Part shown: piece after piece, positions 1-8,644 of the stretch
Layout of the letters: the number at the start of each line of letters is the position of its first letter
Position numbering within the stretch: the stretch's first letter is position 1
DNA from: Pseudomonas guariconensis
Lineage (GTDB): Bacteria > Pseudomonadota > Gammaproteobacteria > Pseudomonadales > Pseudomonadaceae
Reading direction: 5' to 3'
NCBI RefSeq assembly: GCF_024127895.1
Contig: NZ_JAMYBK010000002.1
Location: 124,001-188,000 of the forward strand
DNA: 64,000 nucleotides
The notes under the pieces: generated by a model
Seen by the model: only the letters and a program-made list of their open reading frames with translations
The model's database searches: none
What the model was told of the DNA's origin: nothing
Translations under genes and position numbers: made by a program

Positions 1-950
1 GCTGGGTCGGCGTGCCATCGGCCATGCGCCTGTGCCTGTGGGGCGGTGCGCTGTCCATCGGCCTGGTGGCGCTGCTGCCGAGCTACTCGCTGTGGCTGGC
101 GCTGCGCCTGCTGATCGGCATGTCCCTGACGGTGGTGTTCATCCTCGGCGAAAGCTGGATCAACCAATTGGTGGTCGAGCAATGGCGTGGCCGGCTGGTG
201 GCCTTGTATGGCAGCAGCTATGCCCTGAGCCAGCTGGCCGGGCCGCTGGTACTGGGGTTTCTCGGCTCGGACGACGACTTCGGTTTCTGGGCCGCCACCG
301 GCCTGCTGCTGTTGGCGCCGCTGGTGCTGCTGGGCCGTGGTGGGGCACCGACCACCGAGGCTTGCAGCGTCACCTTCAGCGACCTGTTCGCTTTCTGCCG
401 GCGCCTGCCGGTGATCGCCTGGGCCATTGCCCTGTTCGCGGCGTTCGAGGCGATGATCCTGACCTTGCTGCCAGTGTACTGCCTGCAGCAAGGGTTCACC
501 GCCGAGCTGGCGCTGTTCATGGTCAGTACCGTGGTGGTGGGGGACGCCGTGCTGCAATTGCCGATCGGTGCCCTGGCCGACCGCATGTCGCGACGCACCC
601 TGTTCAGCGGTTGCGCCCTGACGCTGCTGGTGTCCAGCCTGGCCATTCCGTTGTTGCTGCATACGCCGGCGATCTGGCCGCTGTGGGTGCTGTTCGGGGC
701 CAGTGCCGGGGGGCTGTTCACCCTGTCGCTGGTGTTGATCGGCGAGCGTTATCGGGATGATGCGCTGGTGCGGGCCAATGCCCACGTGGCGCAATTGTGG
801 GGGATTGGCTGCCTGGTCGGGCCATTGCTGGCCGGTGCCGGCAGCCAGTGGATCAGCGGGCATGCGCTGCCGTTGCTGATGGCGGCAGGGGCGGCGGGGT
901 TGGTATTGCTGACCCGGCGGCGGGATGCCTTCGAGCCGGCTTCGGTCTGA
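1..950 (+). CDS. MFS transporter, C-terminal part (5' end outside window)
   Basis: The reading frame is open from the first bases of the window and ends with TGA at 948-950, so the gene starts upstream. About 315 residues are visible, forming roughly nine hydrophobic segments. A basic loop near residue 200 (GALADRMSRRTL, after the GTG at 12) is the repeat of the MFS loop 2-3 signature (G-x-L-A-D-R-x-x-R-R), which marks the start of the second six-helix half. The protein is an inner-membrane secondary transporter. I cannot assign a substrate. It converges on the phospholipase-like gene, with a REP hairpin in the 75-bp gap. Family assignment is firm; function is open. Confidence 0.85.
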   Translation, partial: WVGVPSAMRLCLWGGALSIGLVALLPSYSLWLALRLLIGMSLTVVFILGESWINQLVVEQWRGRLVALYGSSYALSQLAGPLVLGFLGSDDDFGFWAATGLLLLAPLVLLGRGGAPTTEACSVTFSDLFAFCRRLPVIAWAIALFAAFEAMILTLLPVYCLQQGFTAELALFMVSTVVVGDAVLQLPIGALADRMSRRTLFSGCALTLLVSSLAIPLLLHTPAIWPLWVLFGASAGGLFTLSLVLIGERYRDDALVRANAHVAQLWGIGCLVGPLLAGAGSQWISGHALPLLMAAGAAGLVLLTRRRDAFEPASV

Positions 951-976
951 TTGCGCCAGGGGCGGCTGCCCTGCAG

Positions 977-1004
977 CCCATTCGCGGGCTTGCCCGCGAA
1001 TGGG
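977..1004. repeat. REP palindrome between convergent genes
   Basis: A 13-bp perfect inverted repeat (CCCATTCGCGGGC at 977-989 and its complement at 992-1004) with a 2-nt loop. The sequence is of the P. putida REP type. It lies between the stops of the MFS and phospholipase genes, so it probably also acts as a bidirectional transcription terminator or mRNA 3' stabiliser. Confidence 0.75.
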
Positions 1005-1025
1005 GCTACACACGTCACGCTTGGG

Positions 1026-2582
1026 CTAGAGCATCTTCTCCAGCCCCACTGCCTTGCTGATCCAGGCATTGAAGCGCCGCCACATCCCACCCGGTTCGGA
1101 GGTCAGCATACGGCGCTGGCCATCGTCCTCGGTCACCCACACGATCTTTCCGCCCACTAGCCTGGGTTGGTAGCTCAGCGCCGGTGCCATCCCCTGCACC
1201 GCCAGTTCCCGCGTGTACTCGGCCAGCTCCGGGCTGTCCACCAGCACGCCGACCTCGGTGTTCCACAGCACCGAACGTGGATCGAAGTTGAACGAGCCGA
1301 TGAAGGTCTTGCGTCGGTCGAAGACGATCGCCTTGCTGTGCAGGCTGGAGTCGGAGCTACCGTGGAAGCTCAGGCCGCGGTTGGCGCTGGGGTCGCCAGG
1401 CTGGCGGCGCAGTTCGTAAAGCTGTACGCCATGTTCGAGCAAGGCGCGGCGGTAGGGCGCGTAGCCACCGTGCACCGCCGGCACGTCGGTGGCCTCCAGC
1501 GAGTTGGTCAGCAACTTCACCGAGATGCCGGCATCGGCCTGGCTGGTCAGGTACAGCAGGCCTGACTCGCCTGGTACGAAGTAGGCCGACACCAGGATCA
1601 GCTCGTGACGGACGTTTTTCAGATCCGGTGCCAGTTGCTGGGTCATCAGCAACTGCGGGTCCGGCTCGTCCTGGGCCAGTACCTTGCTCGGCGCGTCCCA
1701 CAGGGCCTGGCTGTGGGCCCAGATCAGCTCGTTGCGCCAGACGTCCAGGCGTGGCCGGGCCTGGTAGGCCATCAGCCGGTCATACAGCGCCTTGTGCTGG
1801 ATCCGCGCCTCGGCCAGGGAAATCTCCAGGCGCTGGCGGCTGGTGCGCAGGTCGCTGGCGTCTGGCTGGCGCCAGAGAAAGTCGCCGATCGGGCGGCTCA
1901 GGGCACTGTTCCAGTACTGGTCGAAGCTGTGCCCGAGCTGTTCGGCCACAGGCCCGACGCCGAGCAGGTCGATGTCGGTGAAGTTCAGGTTGGGCTCGGC
2001 GTCGAAGTACTCGTCGCCCAGGTTGCGACCGCCGACGATGGCCATGCTGTTGTCCACCAGGAACAGCTTGTTGTGCATGCGCCGGTGCTGGCGCGACAGG
2101 TTGAACAACCGGCCCACCGCGCGGGTGACGCCGGTACTGCGTCCCAGGTGCAGTGGGTTGAACACGCGGATATGGATGTTCGGGTGGGCGGCGAGGGTGC
2201 CCATCAGGCTGTCGAGACCGTCGCTGGTGGTGTCGTCGAGCAGGATGCGCACGCGCACGCCACGGTCTGCGGCGCGCAGCAACTCGTGAACCAGGGCGCG
2301 GGTGCTCAGGCCGTCATGGACGATGTAGTACTGCAGGTCGATGCTGGCCTGGGCGTTGCGGATCAGTTCGGCACGGGCGCGGAAGGCTTCGTTGCTGTTG
2401 GGCAGCAGGCGAAAGCCCGAGCGCCCTTCGTAGGGGGCCGCCTGGCGCAGCACCGAGCGGCCGAAGGCGGACTCGCTGGCCGGCAGGGCGTGGCTGACGT
2501 CGTGGGACGTGCCGACACTGGCACAGCCCGCAAGGCCGAGCAGCAGCGCCAGCAAGAGAGGCAGAGCTCGCTGGAGTCTCAA
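1026..2582 (-). CDS. Phospholipase D/cardiolipin-synthase-like lipoprotein
   Basis: 518 residues. The N-terminus is a lipoprotein signal with lipobox LAGC (Cys20), so the mature protein is membrane-anchored and faces the periplasm. Two HKD motifs (HxKxxxxD) are intact, one at His170/Lys172/Asp177 and one near residues 415-422 (HSKAIVFD), each followed by the usual G-G/S-x-N segment. This is the two-HKD architecture of the ClsC/YmdC-type phospholipase D superfamily, so phosphatidyl transfer or phospholipid hydrolysis is likely. The start codon is TTG (2580-2582) with only a weak Shine-Dalgarno, so the exact N-terminus is tentative. It is not clearly in an operon: the MocR gene upstream ends 60 bp away on the same strand. 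Confidence 0.85.
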   Translation of the reverse strand: MRLQRALPLLLALLLGLAGCASVGTSHDVSHALPASESAFGRSVLRQAAPYEGRSGFRLLPNSNEAFRARAELIRNAQASIDLQYYIVHDGLSTRALVHELLRAADRGVRVRILLDDTTSDGLDSLMGTLAAHPNIHIRVFNPLHLGRSTGVTRAVGRLFNLSRQHRRMHNKLFLVDNSMAIVGGRNLGDEYFDAEPNLNFTDIDLLGVGPVAEQLGHSFDQYWNSALSRPIGDFLWRQPDASDLRTSRQRLEISLAEARIQHKALYDRLMAYQARPRLDVWRNELIWAHSQALWDAPSKVLAQDEPDPQLLMTQQLAPDLKNVRHELILVSAYFVPGESGLLYLTSQADAGISVKLLTNSLEATDVPAVHGGYAPYRRALLEHGVQLYELRRQPGDPSANRGLSFHGSSDSSLHSKAIVFDRRKTFIGSFNFDPRSVLWNTEVGVLVDSPELAEYTRELAVQGMAPALSYQPRLVGGKIVWVTEDDGQRRMLTSEPGGMWRRFNAWISKAVGLEKML

Positions 2583-2642
2583 GGGAGGATCGTCCTGTAC
2601 AGCAAAGGCCTATCGATATGGACCGTGGAGGGCGGCGCAAAG

Positions 2643-4073
2643 TTACCCTGCGTGCGCATCCGCATCCAGTAGACGAAGGGCGGTTTCGCCCACCTTGCGC
2701 ACGGCCGCCTCGATCTGTGGCGTCGGCCGGGCGGCGAAGTTCATGCGCAGGCAATGGCGGAACTTGCCCGACGCCGAGAAGATGCTGCCGACGGCGACCT
2801 GCACGCCTTGCTCCAGTAAAGCGCGATTCAGGCGCAGCGTATCGAAACTTTCCGGCAATTCCACCCACAGCATGAAGCCGCCCTGGGGCCGGCTGGCACG
2901 GGTGCCGGGCGGGAAGTAGCGGGTCACCCAGTCGCTCATCAGGTCGCGACCACGCTGGTACTGGCTGCGCATGCGGCGCACGTGCGGGTGGTAGTGGCCG
3001 GCGGCGATGAAGTCGGCGATGGCCAACTGTGGCTGGCTGGCGGTGCTGCCGGTGCTGATGTACTTCATGTGCAGCACCCGCTCCAGGTAGCGCCCAGGGG
3101 CGACCCAGCCGACCCGCAGGCCTGGGGCCAGGGTCTTGGAGAACGAACTGCACAGCAGCACGCGGCCGTCTTCGTCGAACGATTTGATGGTCCGTGGGCG
3201 CGGATAGGTGTAGGCCAGGTCGCCGTAGACATCGTCCTCGAGGATCGCCACGTCGTAGCGCTGGGCCAGCGTCAACAGGGCCTTCTTGCGCGCCTCGGGC
3301 ATGATGTAGCCGAGCGGGTTGTTGCAGCTGGGCGTGATCTGGATGAGCTTGATCGGCCACTGCTCCAGGGCCAGTTCGAGGGCTTCGAGGCTGATGCCGG
3401 TGAGCGGGTCGGTGGGGATCTCCAGGGCCTTCATGCCCAGGCCCTTGAGGGTCTGCATGGCGCCATGGAAGCTCGGCGAGTCGACCGCGACGATGTCGCC
3501 GGGCTGGCACACCGCGCGGATGCTGGTGGACAGCGCCTCGTGGCAGCCGGTGGTCACCACCAGGTCGGCCGGGCCCAGGCGGCAGCCGGAGTCGAGCATC
3601 AAGCGGGCGATCTGTTCGCGCAGGGCCAGGTTGCCGTGGATGTTGTCGTAGTACAGGCCGGGCATGTCCTGGCGTCGGCTGAGCTGGGCGAGGCTGCGCA
3701 ACAGAGGCTTGAGGCTCGGGCTGTCGATGTCGGGCATGCCGCGGCCGAGCTGGACCACGTCGGCGCGTGGGGTGCTGCGCACCAGTTCCAGCACCTGTTC
3801 CCACTGGGAGATGTCCACGGGCCGCTGGGCCGGCCGGCTGACCGCGGGCAGGGCAGGGAGGCTGCGGTCTTCGGCGACGAAATAGCCTGACTTGGGGCGC
3901 GGCGAGACCAGGCCGTTGTCCTCCAGCAGGCGGTAGGCCTGCTGCACGGTGCTCAGGCTGACGCCGTGCTCGAGGCTCAGGGCACGGACCGAGGGCAGGC
4001 GCTGGCCGGGGCGGTACAGGCCTTGTTCGATACGGGCGCCGAGCAGCTCGGCGAGGTTGACGTAGAGGGTCAC
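2643..4073 (-). CDS. MocR/PdxR-type GntR regulator with aminotransferase fold
   Basis: 476 residues from GTG at 4073, which has an AGGAG seven bases upstream; an in-frame ATG at 4133 lacks such a site. Residues 1-75 form a GntR winged helix (RLPSVRALSLEHGVSLSTVQQAYRLLE). The rest is a fold-type I aminotransferase-like domain that keeps the PLP-binding lysine in SSFSKTLAPGLR. MocR proteins use PLP or an amino-acid adduct as effector and usually control the divergent neighbour, here the DUF1127 gene. The intergenic region carries five CTGTAT-like hexamers that could be its operator. The effector is unknown; amine or amino-acid metabolism is suggested by the PuuB-like oxidoreductase next door. 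Confidence 0.85.
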   Translation of the reverse strand: MTLYVNLAELLGARIEQGLYRPGQRLPSVRALSLEHGVSLSTVQQAYRLLEDNGLVSPRPKSGYFVAEDRSLPALPAVSRPAQRPVDISQWEQVLELVRSTPRADVVQLGRGMPDIDSPSLKPLLRSLAQLSRRQDMPGLYYDNIHGNLALREQIARLMLDSGCRLGPADLVVTTGCHEALSTSIRAVCQPGDIVAVDSPSFHGAMQTLKGLGMKALEIPTDPLTGISLEALELALEQWPIKLIQITPSCNNPLGYIMPEARKKALLTLAQRYDVAILEDDVYGDLAYTYPRPRTIKSFDEDGRVLLCSSFSKTLAPGLRVGWVAPGRYLERVLHMKYISTGSTASQPQLAIADFIAAGHYHPHVRRMRSQYQRGRDLMSDWVTRYFPPGTRASRPQGGFMLWVELPESFDTLRLNRALLEQGVQVAVGSIFSASGKFRHCLRMNFAARPTPQIEAAVRKVGETALRLLDADAHAG

Positions 4074-4107
4074 GGCATACTCCTGCCCGGGGTGCGAGCT
4101 AAGACCA

Positions 4108-4190
4108 GTACAGATCGGGCGAAAATACAGCATTCAGCAGGCTTTCTGCCAATGCTGTATGGAAATAATAAAGCTGTATTGAATCTGTAT
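4108..4190. promoter_or_regulatory. Array of CTGTAT hexamers, candidate MocR operator
   Basis: The hexamer appears as GTACAG (4108), ATACAG (4125), CTGTAT (4155), CTGTAT (4174) and CTGTAT (4185). The copies at 4125 and 4155 form a perfect 10-bp inverted repeat (ATACAGCATT/AATGCTGTAT), and the last two are direct repeats 11 bp apart. Mixed inverted and direct repeats between divergent genes are typical of MocR sites. Binding is inferred. Confidence 0.5.
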
Positions 4191-4251
4191 TGCCGGGGGT
4201 ACAAACCCGCATGCTTTCTCCATGGCTCGATCAGATCAGGAGAACGCAGTG

Positions 4252-4482
4252 ATGGGCGGTTTGAGCGACGTACGTTTGCAACTGTTGGCCAAGGCGTTGG
4301 CGGACGGCCAACGCCCCAAGGTCCACGCGGCCCCGGCCGGCCTGGGCCGCTGGGGGTTGATGATGCACCGCTGGCGCACCCGCAGGGCCCTGCTGCAGCT
4401 GGATGATGGCCAGTTGCGGGATATCGGCTTGAGCTGGCAGCAGGCCCGGGAGGAAGGGCGCAAACCCTTCTGGCGGGATTAG
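4252..4482 (+). CDS. DUF1127 family small basic protein
   Basis: 76 residues from ATG 4252 (a GTG at 4249 is equally possible); AGGAG lies at 4238-4242. The C-terminal half has the DUF1127 pattern: a Trp/Arg-rich helix (WRTRRALLQLDD) followed by the L-x-D-I-G-L-S motif. In other proteobacteria DUF1127 proteins are tied to RNA binding, phosphate or carbon metabolism and amino-acid use, but no role is known for this one. It is divergent from the MocR regulator and probably its target. Its stop codon overlaps the stop of the convergent oxidoreductase gene by four bases. Confidence 0.75.
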   Translation: MGGLSDVRLQLLAKALADGQRPKVHAAPAGLGRWGLMMHRWRTRRALLQLDDGQLRDIGLSWQQAREEGRKPFWRD

Positions 4483-5771
4483 ACCAGCTCCTTGAGGCGA
4501 TGCCACAGCATGCCCAAAGCCAGCAGTGGCGAGCGCAGCAACCTGCCGCCGGGGAAGGTGATATGCGGGACCTGGGCGAACAGGTCGAAGCGCCCGCTCT
4601 GCTGGCCGCTGATGGCTTCGCCGAGCAAGCGCCCGGCCAGGTGGGTGGCGTTCACGCCATGGCCGGAATAGGCCTGGGCATAGTAGACATTGGGCTGGCT
4701 GGCCAGGCGGCCGATCTGCGGCAGGCGGTTGGCGCCGATGCCGATCATGCCGCCCCACTGGTAGTCGATGCGCACATCGGCCAGGTGCGGGAACACCTTG
4801 AGCATCTTCGGACGCATGTAGGCGGCGATGTCCTGCGGGTCGCGCCCGGAGTAGTGGCAGGCGCCGCCGAACAGCAGGCGATGGTCGGCGGACAGGCGGT
4901 AGTAGTCCAGGGCCACGCGTTGGTCGCACACCGCCATGTTCTGTGGCAGCAGTTGGCGCGCGCGTTCCTCGCCCAGTGGCTCGGTGGCGATGACGTAGCT
5001 GCCGGCGGGCAGCACCTTGCCGCCCAGTTCGCGGTTGAGGTCGTTGTGGTAGGCGTTGCAGCACAGTACCAGGGTGCTGGCGCGGACCCGCCCCTTGGCG
5101 GTGTGGACCTGTACCTGCGGGCCGTAGTCGATGCGGGTCACTTCCGACATTTCGTGCAGTTTCACCCCCAGCCGGGTGGCGGCTTGCGCTTCGCCCAGGG
5201 CCAGGTTGAGCGGGTGCAGGTGCCCCGAGCCCATGTCGACCAGCCCGCCGACGTAGCGGTCGGAGCCGACCACGCTGTGGATGTCGCTCTGTGGAACCAG
5301 GCGCAGTTCATGGCGATAGCCCAGGCTGCGCAGCTCTTCGGCGTCCTCGGCGAAGCCTTCCAGCTCGCGAGGCTTGTTGGCCAGGTCGCAGTAGCCCCAG
5401 GTCAGGTCGCAGGCGATGGCGTGACGCTCGATGCGCTCGCGGACGATGTCCACGGCCTCCAGGCCCATCAGCTTCATGCTGCGCACGCCTTGCTCGCCGA
5501 TGATCGGCAGGAATTGCTCCAGGCCGTGGCCGACGCCACGGATCAGTTGCCCGCCGTTGCGCCCGCTGGCGCCCCAGCCGATCTTGCGGGCTTCCAGGAG
5601 GATCACCGAGAGGCCGCGTTCGGCCAGTTCGATGGCGGTGTTCAGGCCTGAGTAGCCGCCGCCGACGATGCACACGTCAGCGCTGTGTTCGCCTTGCAGG
5701 GCAGGGTAATCGGGCTGTGGCGCGCTGCTGGCGGCGTAATAGGAGGCGGCGTGCTGCGCGCTGTGGGTCAT
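4479..5771 (-). CDS. FAD-dependent amine oxidoreductase, PuuB/OrdL-like
   Basis: 430 residues from ATG 5771. An N-terminal Rossmann dinucleotide-binding motif (VCIVGGGYSGL) lies about 35 residues in, after the short leader typical of gamma-glutamylputrescine oxidoreductases. WGASGRNGGQ, the second FAD contact of the DAO family, follows. The C-terminal GIGANRLPQIGR and YSGHGVNATHLAG segments are conserved in the PuuB/OrdL group. The expected reaction is oxidative deamination of a glutamylated polyamine or a similar secondary amine with release of H2O2 or reduced flavin. The genuine substrate cannot be read from the sequence. No glutamylpolyamine synthetase lies nearby. Confidence 0.8.
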   Translation of the reverse strand: MTHSAQHAASYYAASSAPQPDYPALQGEHSADVCIVGGGYSGLNTAIELAERGLSVILLEARKIGWGASGRNGGQLIRGVGHGLEQFLPIIGEQGVRSMKLMGLEAVDIVRERIERHAIACDLTWGYCDLANKPRELEGFAEDAEELRSLGYRHELRLVPQSDIHSVVGSDRYVGGLVDMGSGHLHPLNLALGEAQAATRLGVKLHEMSEVTRIDYGPQVQVHTAKGRVRASTLVLCCNAYHNDLNRELGGKVLPAGSYVIATEPLGEERARQLLPQNMAVCDQRVALDYYRLSADHRLLFGGACHYSGRDPQDIAAYMRPKMLKVFPHLADVRIDYQWGGMIGIGANRLPQIGRLASQPNVYYAQAYSGHGVNATHLAGRLLGEAISGQQSGRFDLFAQVPHITFPGGRLLRSPLLALGMLWHRLKELV

Positions 5772-5848
5772 GGGGCGGGTCCTGGAGTTGGAGCGGGAGG
5801 GGCGAGGATAAGCTGGGGGTTCGCGGTGGGGCAACTAGAGCAATACCC

Positions 5849-5868
5849 GTCAGTTAAGCGGCCCCAAA
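5849..5868. repeat. Half-copy of a REP-flanking repeat (GTCAGTTAAG type)
   Basis: GTCAGTTAAGCGGCCCCAAA matches the outer flank of the large inverted repeat near 40 kb and the fragment near 35.2 kb. It lies 57 bp upstream of the YkgJ-family gene. Confidence 0.5.
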
Positions 5869-5925
5869 GCCCGCCACCGCGAATAGGATATAATCCGACC
5901 CACCTCTTCGACTCGCCCGCCGACC

Positions 5926-6279
5926 ATGTCCTGCAACCGCCACAAGATCCACTTCCTGCGCGAACTGATCCCGTCCTTCGACTGTGAGCGCGGCTGCCAC
6001 GACTGCTGCGGCCCGGTCACCACCTCGGCCGAAGAGATGGCCCGGCTGCCACGCAAGTCCCGCGCCGAGCAGGAGGCCGCGCTGGAGCGCCTGGACTGCG
6101 TGCACCTGGGCCCCGAGGGATGCACGGTGTACCAGGAGCGGCCGCTGATCTGCCGCCTGTTCGGCACCACGCCACGCATGGCCTGCCCGCGGGGGCGCGG
6201 GCCTGCGCAGATGATCGAGCCCGAAGCCGAGCAGCTCGTCCACCAGTACATCGCCAGCACCCGCCAGGTGCTGGTCTGA
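5926..6279 (+). CDS. YkgJ family cysteine-cluster protein
   Basis: 117 residues. Cysteines are arranged as CxxxCxxCC near residues 19-28, followed by single Cys residues near 58, 66 and 75 and one in MACPRG. This is the UPF0153/YkgJ pattern, predicted to bind zinc or an iron-sulfur cluster. The reaction is unknown in the family. The gene is cytoplasmic, and its stop lies 3 bp from the stop of the convergent dadR. No strong Shine-Dalgarno precedes the ATG, so translation may be low. Confidence 0.8.
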   Translation: MSCNRHKIHFLRELIPSFDCERGCHDCCGPVTTSAEEMARLPRKSRAEQEAALERLDCVHLGPEGCTVYQERPLICRLFGTTPRMACPRGRGPAQMIEPEAEQLVHQYIASTRQVLV

Positions 6280-6282
6280 CGC

Positions 6283-6771
6283 TCAGTCCGGGATCGGCAG
6301 GCAGAGGCTTTCCTTCACCTCTTCCATGACGATGTAGCTCTTCGACTCCCGCACATGGGGCAGCTTGAGCAGGATGTCGCCAAGCAGCTTGCGGTACGAG
6401 GCCATTTCCGAGATGCGCGCTTTCACCAGGTAGTCGAAGTCGCCCGATACCAGGTGGCACTCCAGCACATGAGGCAGCTTGAGCACGGCACGGCGGAACT
6501 CCTCGAAGGTATCGCCGGACTTGTAGTCCAGGCTGATCTCGACGAATACCAGCAGGCTGCCCTTGAGGTGCTGCGGATTGAGCCGGGCGTTGTAGCCCAT
6601 GATGATCCCCTCGCGCTCCAGCCGGCGCACACGCTCGGTGCATGGCGTGGTGGAAAGGCCGACCTTCTCGCCCAGTTCGGTGAACGAGATGCGCCCGTCG
6701 TTTTGCAGGATACGCAGGATGTTGCGGTCGATCTTGTCCAGTTCACGCTTGCTCTGGTGCTGGGTTCTCAT
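6283..6771 (-). CDS. dadR: Lrp/AsnC-family regulator DadR (Lrp)
   Basis: 162 residues from ATG 6771, the usual Lrp length. An N-terminal helix-turn-helix (LDKIDRNILRILQNDGRISFTELGEKVGLS) is followed by the RAM/ligand domain. It is divergent from dadA across 155 bp. In P. aeruginosa and P. putida this gene is the alanine-responsive activator of dadAX, called DadR or Lrp. A 12-bp palindrome in the intergenic region is a likely binding site. It would activate dadA-ridA-alr when L- or D-alanine is plentiful. Confidence 0.9.
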   Translation of the reverse strand: MRTQHQSKRELDKIDRNILRILQNDGRISFTELGEKVGLSTTPCTERVRRLEREGIIMGYNARLNPQHLKGSLLVFVEISLDYKSGDTFEEFRRAVLKLPHVLECHLVSGDFDYLVKARISEMASYRKLLGDILLKLPHVRESKSYIVMEEVKESLCLPIPD

Positions 6772-6803
6772 AGGGGATGCCCCTCCACAAAAGGCGACTA
6801 TGC

Positions 6804-6867
6804 CGAGAATTCTCGCCAAATATAGGCTTTTATATAGTGAAATGCACTGGCCTGTCCTTCTTATACT
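6804..6867 (+). promoter_or_regulatory. dadA promoter with Lrp-type palindrome
   Basis: CGAGAATTCTCG (6804-6815) is a perfect 12-bp palindrome. TATACT (6862-6867) is a good -10 box, but no recognisable -35 lies 16-18 bp upstream, as expected for an activator-dependent promoter. AT-rich steps (TATAG, TATATAG at 6821-6836) between them suit Lrp wrapping. Confidence 0.55.
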
Positions 6868-6926
6868 GCGCCCATCCAAGCCATTTCAACAAAAGACTGC
6901 GGCAAGCCGCGTGCGAGGGATAAACA

Positions 6927-8228
6927 ATGCGAGTTCTGGTACTTGGTAGCGGTGTGATCGGAACCGCCAGTGCCTATTATCTGGCCCGGCAAGGTTTCGA
7001 AGTCGTGGTGGTCGATCGCCAGCCGGCGGTGGCCATGGAGACCAGCTTCGCCAACGCTGGCCAGATCTCGCCGGGCTATGCCTCGCCCTGGGCCGCGCCG
7101 GGCGTGCCGCTGAAGGCCATCAAGTGGCTGCTCGAGCGCCATGCCCCGCTGGCCATCAAGCTCACCGGCAACGTCGACCAGTACCTATGGATGGCGCAGA
7201 TGCTGCGCAACTGCACCGCCAACCGCTACGCGGTGAACAAGGAGCGGATGGTGCGCCTGTCCGAGTACAGCCGCGACTGCCTCGACGAACTGCGCGCCGA
7301 GACCGGTATCGCCTACGAAAGCCGCACCCTGGGCACCACCCAGCTGTTCCGCACCCAGGCCCAGGTGGATGCGGCGGCCAAGGACATCGCCGTGCTCGAG
7401 CAATCCGGCGTGCCATACGAGTTGCTCGATCGTGACGGTATCGCCCGCGTCGAGCCGGCCCTGGCTGGGGTGAAGGACATCCTCGCCGGCGCCCTGCGCC
7501 TGCCCAACGACCAGACCGGCGACTGCCAGCTGTTCACCACCAAGCTCGCCGAGATGGCCATCAAGCTGGGCGTCGAGTTCCGCTTCGGCCAGGACATCCA
7601 GCGCCTGGACTGCGCCGGCGACCGTATCAATGGCGTGTGGATCGACGGCAAGCTGGAAACCGCCGACCGCTACGTCCTGGCCCTGGGCAGCTACTCGCCG
7701 CAGATGCTCAAGCCGCTGGGCATCAAGGCTCCGGTGTACCCGCTCAAGGGCTACTCGCTGACCGTGCCGATCACCGATCCGGACATGGCGCCGACCTCGA
7801 CCATCCTCGACGAGACCTACAAGGTCGCCATCACCCGTTTCGACAACCGCATCCGTGTCGGGGGCATGGCCGAGATCGCCGGCTTCGACCTTTCGCTGAA
7901 CCCGCGTCGGCGCGAAACGCTGGAGATGATCGTCAACGATCTTTATCCTCGCGGCGGCGACCTGAGCCAGGCCAGCTTCTGGACCGGCCTGCGCCCGGCG
8001 ACCCCGGACGGCACGCCGATCGTCGGCGCTACCTCCTTGCGCAACCTGTACCTCAATACCGGTCACGGCACCCTGGGGTGGACCATGGCCTGTGGTTCTG
8101 GCCGCCTGCTGGCCGACCTGATCGCGCGCAAGAAGCCGCAGATCAGCGCCGAGGGCCTCGACATTTCGCGTTATGGCAAAAATCAGGAGATCGCCAAGCA
8201 TGCCAATCCAGCGCCAGCTCACCAATGA
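6927..8228 (+). CDS. dadA: D-amino acid dehydrogenase small subunit DadA
   Basis: 433 residues, the family length. FAD-binding GxGxxG sits at the very N-terminus ([17 protein letters not shown]), with the [22 protein letters not shown] signature near residues 38-60 and the C-terminal [15 protein letters not shown] segment. It oxidises D-alanine and other D-amino acids to the 2-oxo acid and ammonia, passing electrons to the membrane quinone pool. GAGGGA precedes the ATG. It is first in an operon with ridA and alr, and ridA begins inside its last 29 bp. The promoter region suggests control by the divergent DadR. Confidence 0.95.
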   Translation: MRVLVLGSGVIGTASAYYLARQGFEVVVVDRQPAVAMETSFANAGQISPGYASPWAAPGVPLKAIKWLLERHAPLAIKLTGNVDQYLWMAQMLRNCTANRYAVNKERMVRLSEYSRDCLDELRAETGIAYESRTLGTTQLFRTQAQVDAAAKDIAVLEQSGVPYELLDRDGIARVEPALAGVKDILAGALRLPNDQTGDCQLFTTKLAEMAIKLGVEFRFGQDIQRLDCAGDRINGVWIDGKLETADRYVLALGSYSPQMLKPLGIKAPVYPLKGYSLTVPITDPDMAPTSTILDETYKVAITRFDNRIRVGGMAEIAGFDLSLNPRRRETLEMIVNDLYPRGGDLSQASFWTGLRPATPDGTPIVGATSLRNLYLNTGHGTLGWTMACGSGRLLADLIARKKPQISAEGLDISRYGKNQEIAKHANPAPAHQ

Positions 8229-8553
8229 GCGCATGAGCCAGATCGTCGTTCACAACGGTACCGTCTACCTGGCGGGCCAGGTGGGTGACGACATGGATGC
8301 CGGGATCGAGCAGCAGACCCGCGAGACCCTGGCCAACATCGAACAGTTCCTCGAGCAGGCCGGCACCGACAAGACCCGCCTGCTCTCGGTGACCATCTAC
8401 CTGAAGGACATCGACGCCCACTTCCAGGGCATGAACGCGGTGTGGGACCAGTGGCTGCCCCAGGGCGTCGCGCCGGCCCGCGCCACGGTCGAGGCCAAGC
8501 TGTGCGAGCCAGAGATCCTCGTCGAGATGTCGGTGATCGCCGCACTGCCGTAA
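8200..8553 (+). CDS. RidA family enamine/imine deaminase
   Basis: 117 residues from ATG 8200, preceded by AGGAG at 8185. The start lies inside the end of dadA, so the two are translationally coupled. It is a YjgF/YER057c/UK114 protein. The C-terminal [20 protein letters not shown] contains the family's Arg and Glu active-site region, and VTIYLKDI is conserved. RidA proteins hydrolyse reactive 2-aminoacrylate or other imines. Here it probably accelerates hydrolysis of the imino acid released by DadA, which explains the genetic linkage. Confidence 0.9.
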   Translation: MPIQRQLTNERMSQIVVHNGTVYLAGQVGDDMDAGIEQQTRETLANIEQFLEQAGTDKTRLLSVTIYLKDIDAHFQGMNAVWDQWLPQGVAPARATVEAKLCEPEILVEMSVIAALP

Positions 8554-8644
8554 ACCGTTCCCTCACCCTGGTGCGGCGGGCACTACCCCTCACCCGTCGC
8601 GCCAGGGGCTTATCGATAACCAGAACTGCCAGAAGGCTGCCGCC

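Noticed and set aside
1605..2672. 355-codon plus-strand frame over the phospholipase-like gene
   Set aside because: The minus strand encodes two intact HKD motifs and a lipobox; this frame shows no domain.
4500..5651. 383-codon plus-strand frame over the PuuB-like gene
   Set aside because: The minus-strand protein has complete FAD motifs; the plus frame is Ala/Val/His/Gln-rich noise.
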